Assembly (NCBI GenBank): GCA_016550395.1
Contig: JABXGY010000075.1
Span: 1-12,800 of the forward strand
Length of the DNA: 12,800 nucleotides
Direction of reading: 5' to 3'
From: an archaeon
GTDB taxonomy: Archaea > Asgardarchaeota > Hermodarchaeia > Hermodarchaeales > Hermodarchaeaceae
The notes beneath the pieces were generated by a model. That model did no database searches. It had not been told where the DNA came from and worked only from the letters and a program-made list of their open reading frames with translations. A program made the position numbers and the translations under genes. Positions 1-6,962 of the stretch are shown in pieces. Each line of letters starts with the position of its first letter. Positions within the stretch are counted from its first letter, which is position 1.

Positions 1-25
1 CTCCCAGTCGTTGGATTATTCGTTT

Positions 26-1117
26 TTAACTTGGAACGGGAAGTAGCTTAGCGTGATTGAGATCTTTTTCGTCGAATATTAATGCCCGATCCACAACATG
101 TTCTAGGAGCCATTGTTTTAGTTTTCGTCGTTTACTGGCGGTTTGGCAATAAAAGTGATTGATTCGACCAGAATGACCGGGGGGAACTTTTAGGGTATCT
201 TTGACTTCGTCGAGTTGGTCTTGATATAAGACAATTGTCTGGTCTTCTTGAAGTGAATTTTGTCCATGATCGGCACATAATATTATTGTTGAGTGTTTAG
301 CTTGGGATGGTGGAAGACCTTCTAAGAAGGCACACAATTGTCGATAGCATGCATTGCATCCAGCTTTGAATTCTGAAGATTTGGGTCCGTATTTATGTGC
401 CAGTGTATCAATTTGGGGGAGATAGAGTGTCACAAAGAGCTGTTGACTCGGGAAGTGGTCAAAGACTCGGCGCACCATTCCAAAGGCGTCAATGAAACCA
501 TCGAAGGAGACAACATTCTCTCTTTGGACATAAAATCGCCCAAGGCCAGTTCCTGGAATCTCCCGAGGTAGAACTTCCGCGACTACAAGCGAAGGATGTG
601 TCCGTTGAAGGATTGTTGGGATTCCTTCAGTCCAGAGTAGTTTTCGTACATCGATACCAGCGTGAGGAATTGCATCTCTGTATCGGAGTTTGTACCCCGA
701 CATCTTTAGGGTGTCTATTAGTGACCCATATTCTGGGAAATAGACGACATGCCCAAAGATTCCATGAGAGGTGGGAGGAACCCCAAAGGTAATACTGGGA
801 ATGGCAGCTGATGTGATCGTTGGAAAAGTACTGCTCAAAGTTATAAAATCTAAGTCACTCAAGAATGACTCGATTCTGGTACCGAGTATATTTTGTGTAC
901 CTAAGCTATCCACAATGCAGACAAGGACCCTTTTTGCATCGAGCGCCTTGTTCTGTTTGAGATGCTTTACCACATTGGAATGGTCGAAGAGATCATCTCG
1001 GGCAATTTTGACACCCATGCAACGCAGGGCAGTTGGTAAAACACGATAGATATTTTGTTGGTAATCAGGCACAAAGAGATCATCAGTTCCAGAAAGTGGT
1101 GTAAGGTCGAACGACAT
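26..1117 (-). CDS. Alkaline-phosphatase-superfamily phosphodiesterase / nucleotide pyrophosphatase-like protein
   Basis: A 363-residue metal-dependent phosphoesterase of the type I phosphodiesterase/nucleotide pyrophosphatase group. The complete two-metal active site can be read: D70 in CIVDSLG, the probable nucleophile T102 in FPTITSAAIPSITFG (aligned with the PTKTFPN motif of NPP enzymes), D237 and H241 in LPQIDTLAHKYGP, D283-H284 in ILCADHGQN, and H315 in PPGHSGR. By family knowledge, D70/T102/D283/H284 bind one metal and D237/H241/H315 the other. No signal peptide or membrane segment is visible, so it is probably cytoplasmic. The ATG is preceded by a good Shine-Dalgarno site (AAAGGTGA, complement of 1125-1132, spacing 7), which supports the start. 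Length is normal for short archaeal members. The substrate cannot be told from sequence: nucleotide, phospholipid head group or another phosphodiester or monoester. It is divergent from the next gene and may stand alone. Confidence 0.85.
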   Translation of the reverse strand: MSFDLTPLSGTDDLFVPDYQQNIYRVLPTALRCMGVKIARDDLFDHSNVVKHLKQNKALDAKRVLVCIVDSLGTQNILGTRIESFLSDLDFITLSSTFPTITSAAIPSITFGVPPTSHGIFGHVVYFPEYGSLIDTLKMSGYKLRYRDAIPHAGIDVRKLLWTEGIPTILQRTHPSLVVAEVLPREIPGTGLGRFYVQRENVVSFDGFIDAFGMVRRVFDHFPSQQLFVTLYLPQIDTLAHKYGPKSSEFKAGCNACYRQLCAFLEGLPPSQAKHSTIILCADHGQNSLQEDQTIVLYQDQLDEVKDTLKVPPGHSGRINHFYCQTASKRRKLKQWLLEHVVDRALIFDEKDLNHAKLLPVPS

Positions 1118-1166
1118 CGTAGCTTCACCTTTTAGGTTAAATTGTGTGTTAGCAATACTTGTAAAT

Positions 1167-1176
1167 GATTTAAGTG
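1167..1176 (-). promoter_or_regulatory. Candidate TATA box for the phosphodiesterase gene
   Basis: On the minus strand this reads CACTTAAATC, an archaeal-type TATA element centred about 54 bases before the ATG at 1117. That would give a leader of about 25-30 bases including the Shine-Dalgarno site. A near-identical CACTTAAAGG lies about 50 bases before the GTPase gene, which supports the assignment. Called by eye only. Confidence 0.3.
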
Positions 1177-1253
1177 TGCGGAATAAAGGTCGAATACTTG
1201 AAATATTGAAAAATTTGAATTCTTCCCTTGAAGTGCCTTAGGACGAAAGACTC

Positions 1254-1260
1254 TTTATTA
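1254..1260 (+). promoter_or_regulatory. Candidate TATA box for the zinc-ribbon protein gene
   Basis: TTTATTA lies about 57 bases upstream of the GTG at 1314, similar to the spacing of the other TATA-like boxes in this window. The 196-base region 1118-1313 between the two divergent genes otherwise shows only AT-rich sequence and ribosome binding sites. Confidence 0.22.
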
Positions 1261-1299
1261 GTTCTAGTACAAGTGTCTAGGAAAGGAGTTAACGGTACA

Positions 1300-1304
1300 G
1301 GGGA
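1300..1304 (+). promoter_or_regulatory. Ribosome binding site deciding the GTG start at 1314
   Basis: GGGGA lies 9 bases before GTG 1314 but only 3 before the in-frame TTG at 1308. A better GAAAGGAG at 1281-1288 is too far (19 bases or more) from either codon. The GTG is therefore preferred. Confidence 0.4.
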
Positions 1305-1313
1305 ATATTGACC

Positions 1314-2228
1314 GTGATAAAAGGATTCGCTGTCTTCCGCATGGACCCCAAAATCGGACCCCAGCATGTCTACCGCAGTGACAGCATTCGCGAAATTAGC
1401 CACCAAGAAGTCCTAGCGATTTTCGCGACACATAACTTGTTTCGTGAAGGATTTCGGGGTGTCCATGTAAGTAATAGAACCTGGGCTACCTATGTGTTTC
1501 CTCCCTTTATTGTTGCCCTCCTCTTAGGCCCAGATGAACCTATTGGCCCGTTACGAGAACCCATGAAACGGATTATGCACACAAGCGAGTTAGCTGATAT
1601 ACCCAAAGTGGAAGAATGGAAGAATCTGTACCACGAACTTCTCACCGAAATCCGAAGTTCCCCCGTTGCGGACCTACTCACGTCTGAAAGAACCACAGAG
1701 TTTCTCAAAGAAATGATGAATTTAGGAATCCAGTTTTTCGATCCCCACTTCAACTTCGAAATTGGCACTACTTATCCTGCTGCGGACCATCTCACAGGAC
1801 TCAATAGCTATGATACCCGACTCTTCCTAGAGAAACTAACCTTAGCAGGGATTTTCACCAGCGAACCTGTCATCGGTGTTACTCACTGCCCAATTTGTCT
1901 AGGATTCAAAGTTGTTAGTCGTCTTGCATGTCCCAAGTGCAGTGTTACAGCTCTCGATGTGGTTCGATTTCCTGCCTCACAGGAAGCGCAAAATCCAGAA
2001 GCAAGCACTTCAAAAAAACCCATGGAACTTTTCTATTCCTGTCTTACCTGCCAACACACTACGAGTGAACCCGTCGTTACGCTTCTTTGCACAGAATGTG
2101 GTTCCCAATTCCAACCTGATGAGGCAGCCTACAGGAACATGGATCGACTCGTCTTAAATCGACCTATCGCAGAGTCCCTCATCAAAAAAGTCGAAGAGTC
2201 TGAAGCTGAAAAAGTGAATGCAAATTGA
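1314..2228 (+). CDS. Longin-like, TackOD1-like double zinc-ribbon protein
   Basis: About 304 residues counted from GTG 1314. That start has GGGGA at 1300-1304 with spacing 9; an in-frame TTG at 1308 would leave only 4 bases and is less likely. The N-terminus (residues 1-75) is alternating strand/helix with a Gly-Pro hallmark, FRMDPKIGPQHVY. This resembles the first strands of longin-fold GTPase regulators such as NPRL2 and folliculin (pattern recognition, not a search). A helical stretch follows at about 85-140, then a possible winged helix (about 155-186). The C-terminal half has two four-cysteine clusters: C192/C195/C206/C209 (HCPIC ... ACPKC) and C243/C246/C259/C262 (SCLTC ... LCTEC). Their order and spacing, together with a following DRLVL segment, resemble the TackOD1 output domain of archaeal regulators. 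The gene converges on the small GTPase gene with a 5-base gap. A role in GTPase signalling is speculation; a nucleic-acid or protein-binding regulator is the safer reading. Confidence 0.75.
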   Translation: MIKGFAVFRMDPKIGPQHVYRSDSIREISHQEVLAIFATHNLFREGFRGVHVSNRTWATYVFPPFIVALLLGPDEPIGPLREPMKRIMHTSELADIPKVEEWKNLYHELLTEIRSSPVADLLTSERTTEFLKEMMNLGIQFFDPHFNFEIGTTYPAADHLTGLNSYDTRLFLEKLTLAGIFTSEPVIGVTHCPICLGFKVVSRLACPKCSVTALDVVRFPASQEAQNPEASTSKKPMELFYSCLTCQHTTSEPVVTLLCTECGSQFQPDEAAYRNMDRLVLNRPIAESLIKKVEESEAEKVNAN

Positions 2229-2233
2229 GCTTA

Positions 2234-2782
2234 CTAGATTTTATCCCAAGGTTTTCCGGGTTTTTCAAAGGATTCCAAGATGGTTTTTGCTAGAGTTTCA
2301 AAGACATCGCTTACATGTATGTCATCCTTTGCACTACTTTCCATAAAATCCATTTTCATTTGTTTCGCGATTTCTTCCCCTTCATCCTTAGAAACTACTC
2401 GTTGATCCTGCAAATCTGTCTTGCACGCAACCAAGAAGAGGGGAATCCCTTCACACCGCTGATAAACCTGTTGTATCCAATGGTCAATTCGGTTAAAAGA
2501 GCGCTGATCTGTGATATCATAGGCTATCACTGCCCCTGCTGCACCCTCGAAATATAATCCGCGGATGAAATCAAACCGTTCTTGACCACCTGTGTCGTAA
2601 ATTACTAATTTGACGCGGTTGCCTTTAATTTCGACTTGTTTAGTGAAAAAGTCGACGCCTAGCGTAAAGAGGTAGCTTTCATCGAATTGTCCAGTGGTGT
2701 AACGACGAGCGAGGGAGGTTTTACCCACGCCTGCGTCGCCGACTACTATGACTTTGTATACGACTTCTGCGAGTTCTTCCAT
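2234..2782 (-). CDS. Rab-like small GTPase (Ras superfamily)
   Basis: A 182-residue single-domain GTPase with all five G boxes: G1 GDAGVGKT (15-22), the switch I threonine T40 in FTLGVDF (the Rab-style GVDF element), G3 DTGGQE (63-68) with the catalytic Gln67, G4 CKTD (120-123) and G5 ESSAK (148-152). It should bind and hydrolyse GTP as a molecular switch. Two boxes deviate: DTGGQ has Gly where Rab/Ras have Ala, and G4 has Cys in place of the usual Asn of NKxD. The protein ends KPWDKI with no C-terminal cysteine, so prenyl anchoring of the eukaryotic Rab type is not possible. A strong Shine-Dalgarno site (GAGGGTGA, complement of 2790-2797, spacing 7) supports the ATG. Rab-like GTPases of this kind are abundant in Asgard archaea. 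It converges on the longin/zinc-ribbon gene and diverges from trpB2. Partner and process are unknown. Confidence 0.92.
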   Translation of the reverse strand: MEELAEVVYKVIVVGDAGVGKTSLARRYTTGQFDESYLFTLGVDFFTKQVEIKGNRVKLVIYDTGGQERFDFIRGLYFEGAAGAVIAYDITDQRSFNRIDHWIQQVYQRCEGIPLFLVACKTDLQDQRVVSKDEGEEIAKQMKMDFMESSAKDDIHVSDVFETLAKTILESFEKPGKPWDKI

Positions 2783-2827
2783 TCAGGTTTCACCCTCTGG
2801 GTTCCTAATTTACCACTTGCAGACATG

Positions 2828-2837
2828 CCTTTAAGTG
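2828..2837 (-). promoter_or_regulatory. Candidate TATA box for the GTPase gene
   Basis: The minus strand reads CACTTAAAGG, centred about 50 bases before the ATG at 2782. It matches the box seen before the phosphodiesterase gene. The core CTTTAAG/CTTAAAG is nearly symmetric, so it could also serve trpB2 on the plus strand with a leader of roughly 110 bases. Confidence 0.28.
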
Positions 2838-2954
2838 CTTCGCGTAGAATTCTAGGTGTAGGGTGAAGTTTGGGGTTACTGTAAAAATCTCATGGCTTGA
2901 CAATCCTTTTTTGGGGTGACTGTGCAGTAGTTGAGATTACTAAGAATGAACCTA

Positions 2955-2960
2955 AAAAGG
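2955..2960 (+). promoter_or_regulatory. Ribosome binding site selecting ATG 2969 of trpB2
   Basis: AAAAGG lies 8 bases before ATG 2969. The reading frame stays open back to a TTG at 2897, but the extra 24 residues do not resemble the TrpB2 N-terminus and have no suitably spaced site. ATG 2969 is therefore chosen. Confidence 0.4.
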
Positions 2961-2968
2961 CGTTAGTT

Positions 2969-4279
2969 ATGCCCGAAACGATGAATCAATTTAATTTGCC
3001 CGTTGATGAGTTACCGCGACGTTGGTACAATCTTGCTGCGGATTTACCAGAGCCCTTACCGCCTCCAATGGATCCGAAAGAGGGCCCATCGCGATTGGAA
3101 ATGTTGCCCAAATTTTTGTTGAAAACGGTATTAGGTCAAGAAAATTCCACCGCGCGTTGGATTGATATCCCTGAGGGAATCCATGAGTTGTACATTCAAG
3201 CGGGTCGACCGCGTCCATTGATGCGGGCGTTACGTTTGGAAAAAGCTTTGAAGTTACCTAAGAATATTCGATTATATTATAAACGCGAAGACCTCTCCCC
3301 AACGGGCTCTCATAAAGTCAATACTGCCCTGGCACAGACATATTATGCTGCAAAAGAGGGATACGAGGAGGTCACTACAGAGACGGGAGCAGGACAATGG
3401 GGATCTGCCCTTTCTTATGCAGCTTCGTTGAATGACTTGAAATGTCGTGTATTTTGGGTTCGAGCGGCCTATCGGTGGAAACCAGGTCGGAGAACTCTAA
3501 TGAACCTCTTTGGGGCGAATGTATTTGCTTCTCCTAGCAAAGAAACGAAATTTGGACGCGAACTCTTAAAACAGAACCCCCAACATGTGGGCAGCCTCGG
3601 AATTGCAATTAGTGAAGGGATTGAAGATGCCTTGAATCGTGATGGGAGTATTTACTGCTTGGGCAGTGTACTTAACCATGTGTTGTTGCATCAGACAATT
3701 ATTGGTTTAGAAACGATTGAGCAATTCAATGTCGCAGAAGACAATCCGACTCTTTTGATTGGCTGTTTTGGCGGAGGAAGTAACTTTGGTGGATTTAGTT
3801 TACCCTTCATTGGCGAAGTTCTTCAGGGCAAACGAAAGTGTGACTTTCTTGCCGCTCAAAGCGAAGCATCCCCGAATCTTGTCAAGGGAGAATACATGTA
3901 TGATCACGGCGATCATGCAGGACTCACTCCACTTTTGAAGATGTACTCTTTAGGACATGACGTTGAGATGCCCGAGATCTGGGCAGAGGGCATCCGCTAT
4001 TCAGCTGCTGCACCCATCATGAGTGCCGTACGAAAATTAGGTATGTTAGATGCAGTTGCTTACCCTGTGGATGAAGTTCATGTCTACACACAGGCTCGGC
4101 GGTTTATTCAAACGGAAGGCTTCATTCCCGCCCCCGAATCCTCCTATGGCGTAGCTGCAGCCATTGATAAGGCTCTAGAATATAAACAAAAAGGCAAGGA
4201 GGCTGTTATTGCCTTCAATGTGTCCGGTCATGGATTTCTCGATATGCAAGCCTTTGCCAAACCACTAAAACTTGAATAG
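2969..4279 (+). CDS. trpB2: Tryptophan synthase beta chain, TrpB2 type
   Basis: A PLP enzyme of 436 residues that joins indole and serine (or O-phosphoserine in some TrpB2 enzymes) to make tryptophan. The TrpB2 hallmark N-terminus is present: LPRRWYN followed by LPEPLPPPMDP, which ordinary TrpB1 lacks. Counting from ATG 2969, the PLP lysine is K116 in GSHKVN and the catalytic glutamate is E138 in TETGAGQWG. The phosphate-binding loop is GGGSN (268-272), and SGHGFLD (419-425) replaces the SGRGDKD of TrpB1. Length is normal for the family. There is no trpA or other trp gene in the window, so it is a stand-alone copy, as TrpB2 often is. It could salvage indole, or another TrpB1 could exist elsewhere in the genome. 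It diverges from the GTPase gene and converges on the DUF763 gene with a 6-base gap. Confidence 0.93.
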   Translation: MPETMNQFNLPVDELPRRWYNLAADLPEPLPPPMDPKEGPSRLEMLPKFLLKTVLGQENSTARWIDIPEGIHELYIQAGRPRPLMRALRLEKALKLPKNIRLYYKREDLSPTGSHKVNTALAQTYYAAKEGYEEVTTETGAGQWGSALSYAASLNDLKCRVFWVRAAYRWKPGRRTLMNLFGANVFASPSKETKFGRELLKQNPQHVGSLGIAISEGIEDALNRDGSIYCLGSVLNHVLLHQTIIGLETIEQFNVAEDNPTLLIGCFGGGSNFGGFSLPFIGEVLQGKRKCDFLAAQSEASPNLVKGEYMYDHGDHAGLTPLLKMYSLGHDVEMPEIWAEGIRYSAAAPIMSAVRKLGMLDAVAYPVDEVHVYTQARRFIQTEGFIPAPESSYGVAAAIDKALEYKQKGKEAVIAFNVSGHGFLDMQAFAKPLKLE

Positions 4280-4285
4280 AAAAAA

Positions 4286-5446
4286 TTACGAGACTGCTAC
4301 CAAAGGATGAACCAAACATTTGCGTAGTTGACGAAATGCCTGAAGCTTTTCCTTCTGATTCAGCTTAGCGCGGTCAACTATGTCTTCAAGGAACCTGATA
4401 GCCTCATCATAGGCGAAGCGATTGACAGGATAGGGAACACCATCTTTTCCACCAAAGGCAAATGTCATTCGTACTGGATCTTCCCAACTAGGTGGTTTTC
4501 CATAGACCATCTCACTCAATAATGCAAGACCCCGAAGCGTGTTAGCCCCGACTCCGTGAATGCCAAGGAGTTCTTCAAAATTTGTTGGTTGAATGTCATA
4601 GATCCGTTTGACTGCGCTCCAATCCATTTGCTTAGGTAAGACTCGATGATAAGCAATCAAGCTTTGTGAACTTGGACCAACATCTGAAGAGTCTGACCAA
4701 TTGAGAAGGGTGGCCTCATGATAGGATGGGGGAGGTTTGAGTTGAAAGAATTGACGTCTAACCATTTCAGGTCGCTCTTCATTTGCAATTTCTGTACAAG
4801 TTTCACGACATTCACGGCTTTCATGAGCAGTAAGATCTAAGACATGTTTTTGCGCTTTCCCAGAGATTAATCCAGAGTGAGGCTCTTCAACAAAGGATTT
4901 CAGGTCTTCAGAAAGCCAGTGATAACGACGTGAGGTTTTCGTGTTAGGATCCATTCCCTGCTGTACAACGGTCCAAATCCCATTCTCTGGTTCAAGAAAG
5001 AACATGTGATGATACAAGTTATAACCGTCTTGGAGAGCTGCTGAGTCCACTTTGGCAGTCATGCGACTAGCGTGAATCCAATCTTGGCATTGTTTTTCGC
5101 TAACATCTAATTTGTTGGAAAGAGTTGCAAGTTTGGCTGGGACTTGACGGCTTCGAGCGCCTTTTCCCCCGAACGCCAGAAGCCCATGTTGATCTGGCTG
5201 AAGGATTGATTTGAGAACTCCACAGAGGACAGTCGTTGTCCCTGATGAGTCCCAATCAAAACCCAAGACATTGCTCAACGCTTGAAACCAGAGTGGGTCA
5301 CCAAGTCGCCTTAGGCATTCACGAGGACCGTGTTCATCAACCATGACTTGAAAGAGGGCATCGGCCATAGCTTTCATTCGCCTTAATAACCAGCCAGGTG
5401 CCCGTCCAGGGTGTAAGTAAAGATCTGCTACCCCCGATCGCTTCAT
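4286..5446 (-). CDS. DUF763 family protein
   Basis: A 386-residue soluble protein. It is recognised from the DUF763 N-terminal signature GVADLYLHPGRAPGWL (5-20), with HPGRAP at 12-17, and from the typical length. Other visible conserved-looking blocks are AFGGKG (91-96), a helix-hairpin-helix-like LLGIHGVGANTLRGLALL (293-310) and AFGGKDGVPYPVNRFAYD (330-347). The GIHGVG turn suggests DNA or nucleotide binding, but no function is established for the family to my knowledge. No membrane segment or signal peptide. The ribosome binding site before the ATG is weak (GGCGGA, complement of 5452-5457). It lies 104 bases downstream of the RuBisCO gene on the same strand, so cotranscription is possible. 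The intervening 5447-5550 contains no gene I can support and no clear terminator. Confidence 0.88.
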   Translation of the reverse strand: MKRSGVADLYLHPGRAPGWLLRRMKAMADALFQVMVDEHGPRECLRRLGDPLWFQALSNVLGFDWDSSGTTTVLCGVLKSILQPDQHGLLAFGGKGARSRQVPAKLATLSNKLDVSEKQCQDWIHASRMTAKVDSAALQDGYNLYHHMFFLEPENGIWTVVQQGMDPNTKTSRRYHWLSEDLKSFVEEPHSGLISGKAQKHVLDLTAHESRECRETCTEIANEERPEMVRRQFFQLKPPPSYHEATLLNWSDSSDVGPSSQSLIAYHRVLPKQMDWSAVKRIYDIQPTNFEELLGIHGVGANTLRGLALLSEMVYGKPPSWEDPVRMTFAFGGKDGVPYPVNRFAYDEAIRFLEDIVDRAKLNQKEKLQAFRQLRKCLVHPLVAVS

Positions 5447-5550
5447 GTTCTATCCGCCAAACTCAATTGACTTATTTGAACCTGATAAAGCTGAGGGACC
5501 CCATGCACGAAGTGAAAAGCAGACAAGGAACAATGGATTCTTGGGCGTTT

Positions 5551-6783
5551 CTAACTCGGTGGCCAACGTTGAAGGGCCTCAGCTAGTGGTGTGTGCGATT
5601 TAGCGTATTCTTCGAGGGATTGTCCCTGGAGAGTAGCATCCACTGCTTGACGCATTGCTTGAGCCCCAACTTTAGTACCTCTCGGATGTCCATGGATTCC
5701 ACCCCCAGCTTGGATAACAAAATCAGTCCCAAAAATATCCATGAGGGCAGGCACCAAACGTGGGTGTAAGCCACCAGAGGCCACAGGAAGCGTCGGTTTC
5801 AGCCCATAAAGTGGCTGTGTACACTTGTTGATATTGGACTCAACTTCCTCACGTTCCTCTGACATCTTACCCACGGCAGTACCCACGTGAAGCTGGTCGA
5901 TTCCAAGCAACCGTGATGCCAAAGCAATCACGGGCATGGCGATGCCATGTATGTGAAGTTTGGTAAATGCAGCATGCATGGCCCGATGTCCATGTAAAAT
6001 GAGTTTAAACCCTTTTTTGCGTAGTGTAGTCACAGCAGAGAAACCACAAGTAAGGATATCAATCATGGCAACTCGTCCACCATGATCTTCTATAAATTGG
6101 GCCCGTCGTAGCATCTCTTCAGTTTCGGCGGTGACATTTATTAGATAGGCTTTACGATCTCCGGTTTCTTCTTCTGCACGATCACGTTTGTCAAGTGTGT
6201 TGATAACTCGGTCTTCAAAAGGATTGAAGGTTTGGCTGGCAAGGTTCTCATCATCTTTTACGATATCACATCCACCTACCCAGGCATCATAAGCAACTGC
6301 TGCATGATCTTTGGTTCGTAATCCGAGTTTGGGTTTGATAATGGTACCCACAAGAGGACGTTTTGGAACCTGTATTATGTGTCGAATGCCCGGGATGCCA
6401 AAGGCAGGACCTGGGAAACTTTGTGCTAATTTCTTTGGAAATTGAATGTCCAGGAGTCGTAAATATTTCAGGTCACCCAAACCAAATACGTTGCCTGCTA
6501 CTGAGCTCATGATGTTTGGAAGGTTGTCAGGTTCAAATAGATCGATTGGATACGCAATTTGCGCGATATGGTCTTTGAGTTCAAACACTTTAGCTGCCAA
6601 TTCTTTCATATAGGGTTTCTCGGTGGTGAGCTCCGTCCAAGTACCGATAGAACTTTCCGCGGCAACTCCTCCTGCAGCCCACTGCATGCTTTGGTGTGGG
6701 TCACGGGTTTCGATACGAAATGTACAAATCATATCCGTCGGAGTCGGTTTGTACTTTGGATTATAGAAATCTTCATACTTCAT
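5551..6783 (-). CDS. rbcL: RuBisCO large subunit, archaeal form III type
   Basis: A 410-residue ribulose-1,5-bisphosphate carboxylase that makes two 3-phosphoglycerate from RuBP, CO2 and water. The catalytic set, with spinach numbering in brackets, is complete: E43 (E60), T48-W49 (T65-W66), N98 (N123), K150 and K152 in GTIIKPKLGL (K175, K177), the carbamylated K176 plus D178-E179 in VKDDEN (K201, D203, E204), H266-R267 (H294-R295), H299 (H327), loop 6 K306 (K334), SGG 336-338 (S379-) and GGG 360-362. This argues against a form IV RuBisCO-like protein. Short length and absence of rbcS fit form III. Loop 6 reads GKMSEE where most enzymes have GKxEG. The ATG has a strong Shine-Dalgarno site (GGAGGG, complement of 6790-6795, spacing 6). 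No AMP phosphorylase, ribose-1,5-bisphosphate isomerase or phosphoribulokinase is nearby, so AMP salvage versus another cycle stays open. Confidence 0.93.
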   Translation of the reverse strand: MKYEDFYNPKYKPTPTDMICTFRIETRDPHQSMQWAAGGVAAESSIGTWTELTTEKPYMKELAAKVFELKDHIAQIAYPIDLFEPDNLPNIMSSVAGNVFGLGDLKYLRLLDIQFPKKLAQSFPGPAFGIPGIRHIIQVPKRPLVGTIIKPKLGLRTKDHAAVAYDAWVGGCDIVKDDENLASQTFNPFEDRVINTLDKRDRAEEETGDRKAYLINVTAETEEMLRRAQFIEDHGGRVAMIDILTCGFSAVTTLRKKGFKLILHGHRAMHAAFTKLHIHGIAMPVIALASRLLGIDQLHVGTAVGKMSEEREEVESNINKCTQPLYGLKPTLPVASGGLHPRLVPALMDIFGTDFVIQAGGGIHGHPRGTKVGAQAMRQAVDATLQGQSLEEYAKSHTPLAEALQRWPPS

Positions 6784-6921
6784 TACAATCCCTCCATTCT
6801 ACTATTCGGCATCTACAAAGGATACCTTTCAGACCCCTAAATTTGTTCTCCACCTCCTAAGACGAAATAGACGAATTTATTACAGAAGCCTAAACCTGAA
6901 ATAATATCCCCTATAGTGACG

Positions 6922-6928
6922 CTTATAA
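6922..6928 (+). promoter_or_regulatory. Candidate TATA box for the 6963 gene
   Basis: CTTATAA is centred about 38 bases upstream of ATG 6963, giving a short leader that would still include the Shine-Dalgarno AAAGGT at about 6950-6955. The rest of the 179-base divergent region 6784-6962 is AT-rich. On the minus strand it also holds an isolated TAGGAGGTGG without a well-spaced ATG. Confidence 0.3.
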
Positions 6929-6962
6929 CACTGATACAAGGAATCCAAGAAAGGTTAAATCA

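Noticed and set aside
598..1049. Plus-strand open frames opposite the phosphodiesterase gene
   Set aside because: They are antisense to a gene with a complete active site, and their translations show no domain-like pattern.
2897..2968. N-terminal extension of TrpB2 from TTG 2897
   Set aside because: The 24 extra residues do not resemble the TrpB2 N-terminus, TTG has no spaced ribosome site, and ATG 2969 has one.
5460..5500. Minus strand GGTTCAAAT resembling a tRNA T-loop (B box) between DUF763 and RuBisCO
   Set aside because: No matching T-stem, acceptor stem or A-box-like D arm can be built around it.
6770..6860. Possible leader peptide upstream of RuBisCO: minus strand TAGGAGGTGG followed by an open frame overlapping the rbcL start
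   Set aside because: The only in-frame start is a GTG inside the ribosome-binding sequence itself, so there is no usable spacing, and the peptide has no recognisable feature.
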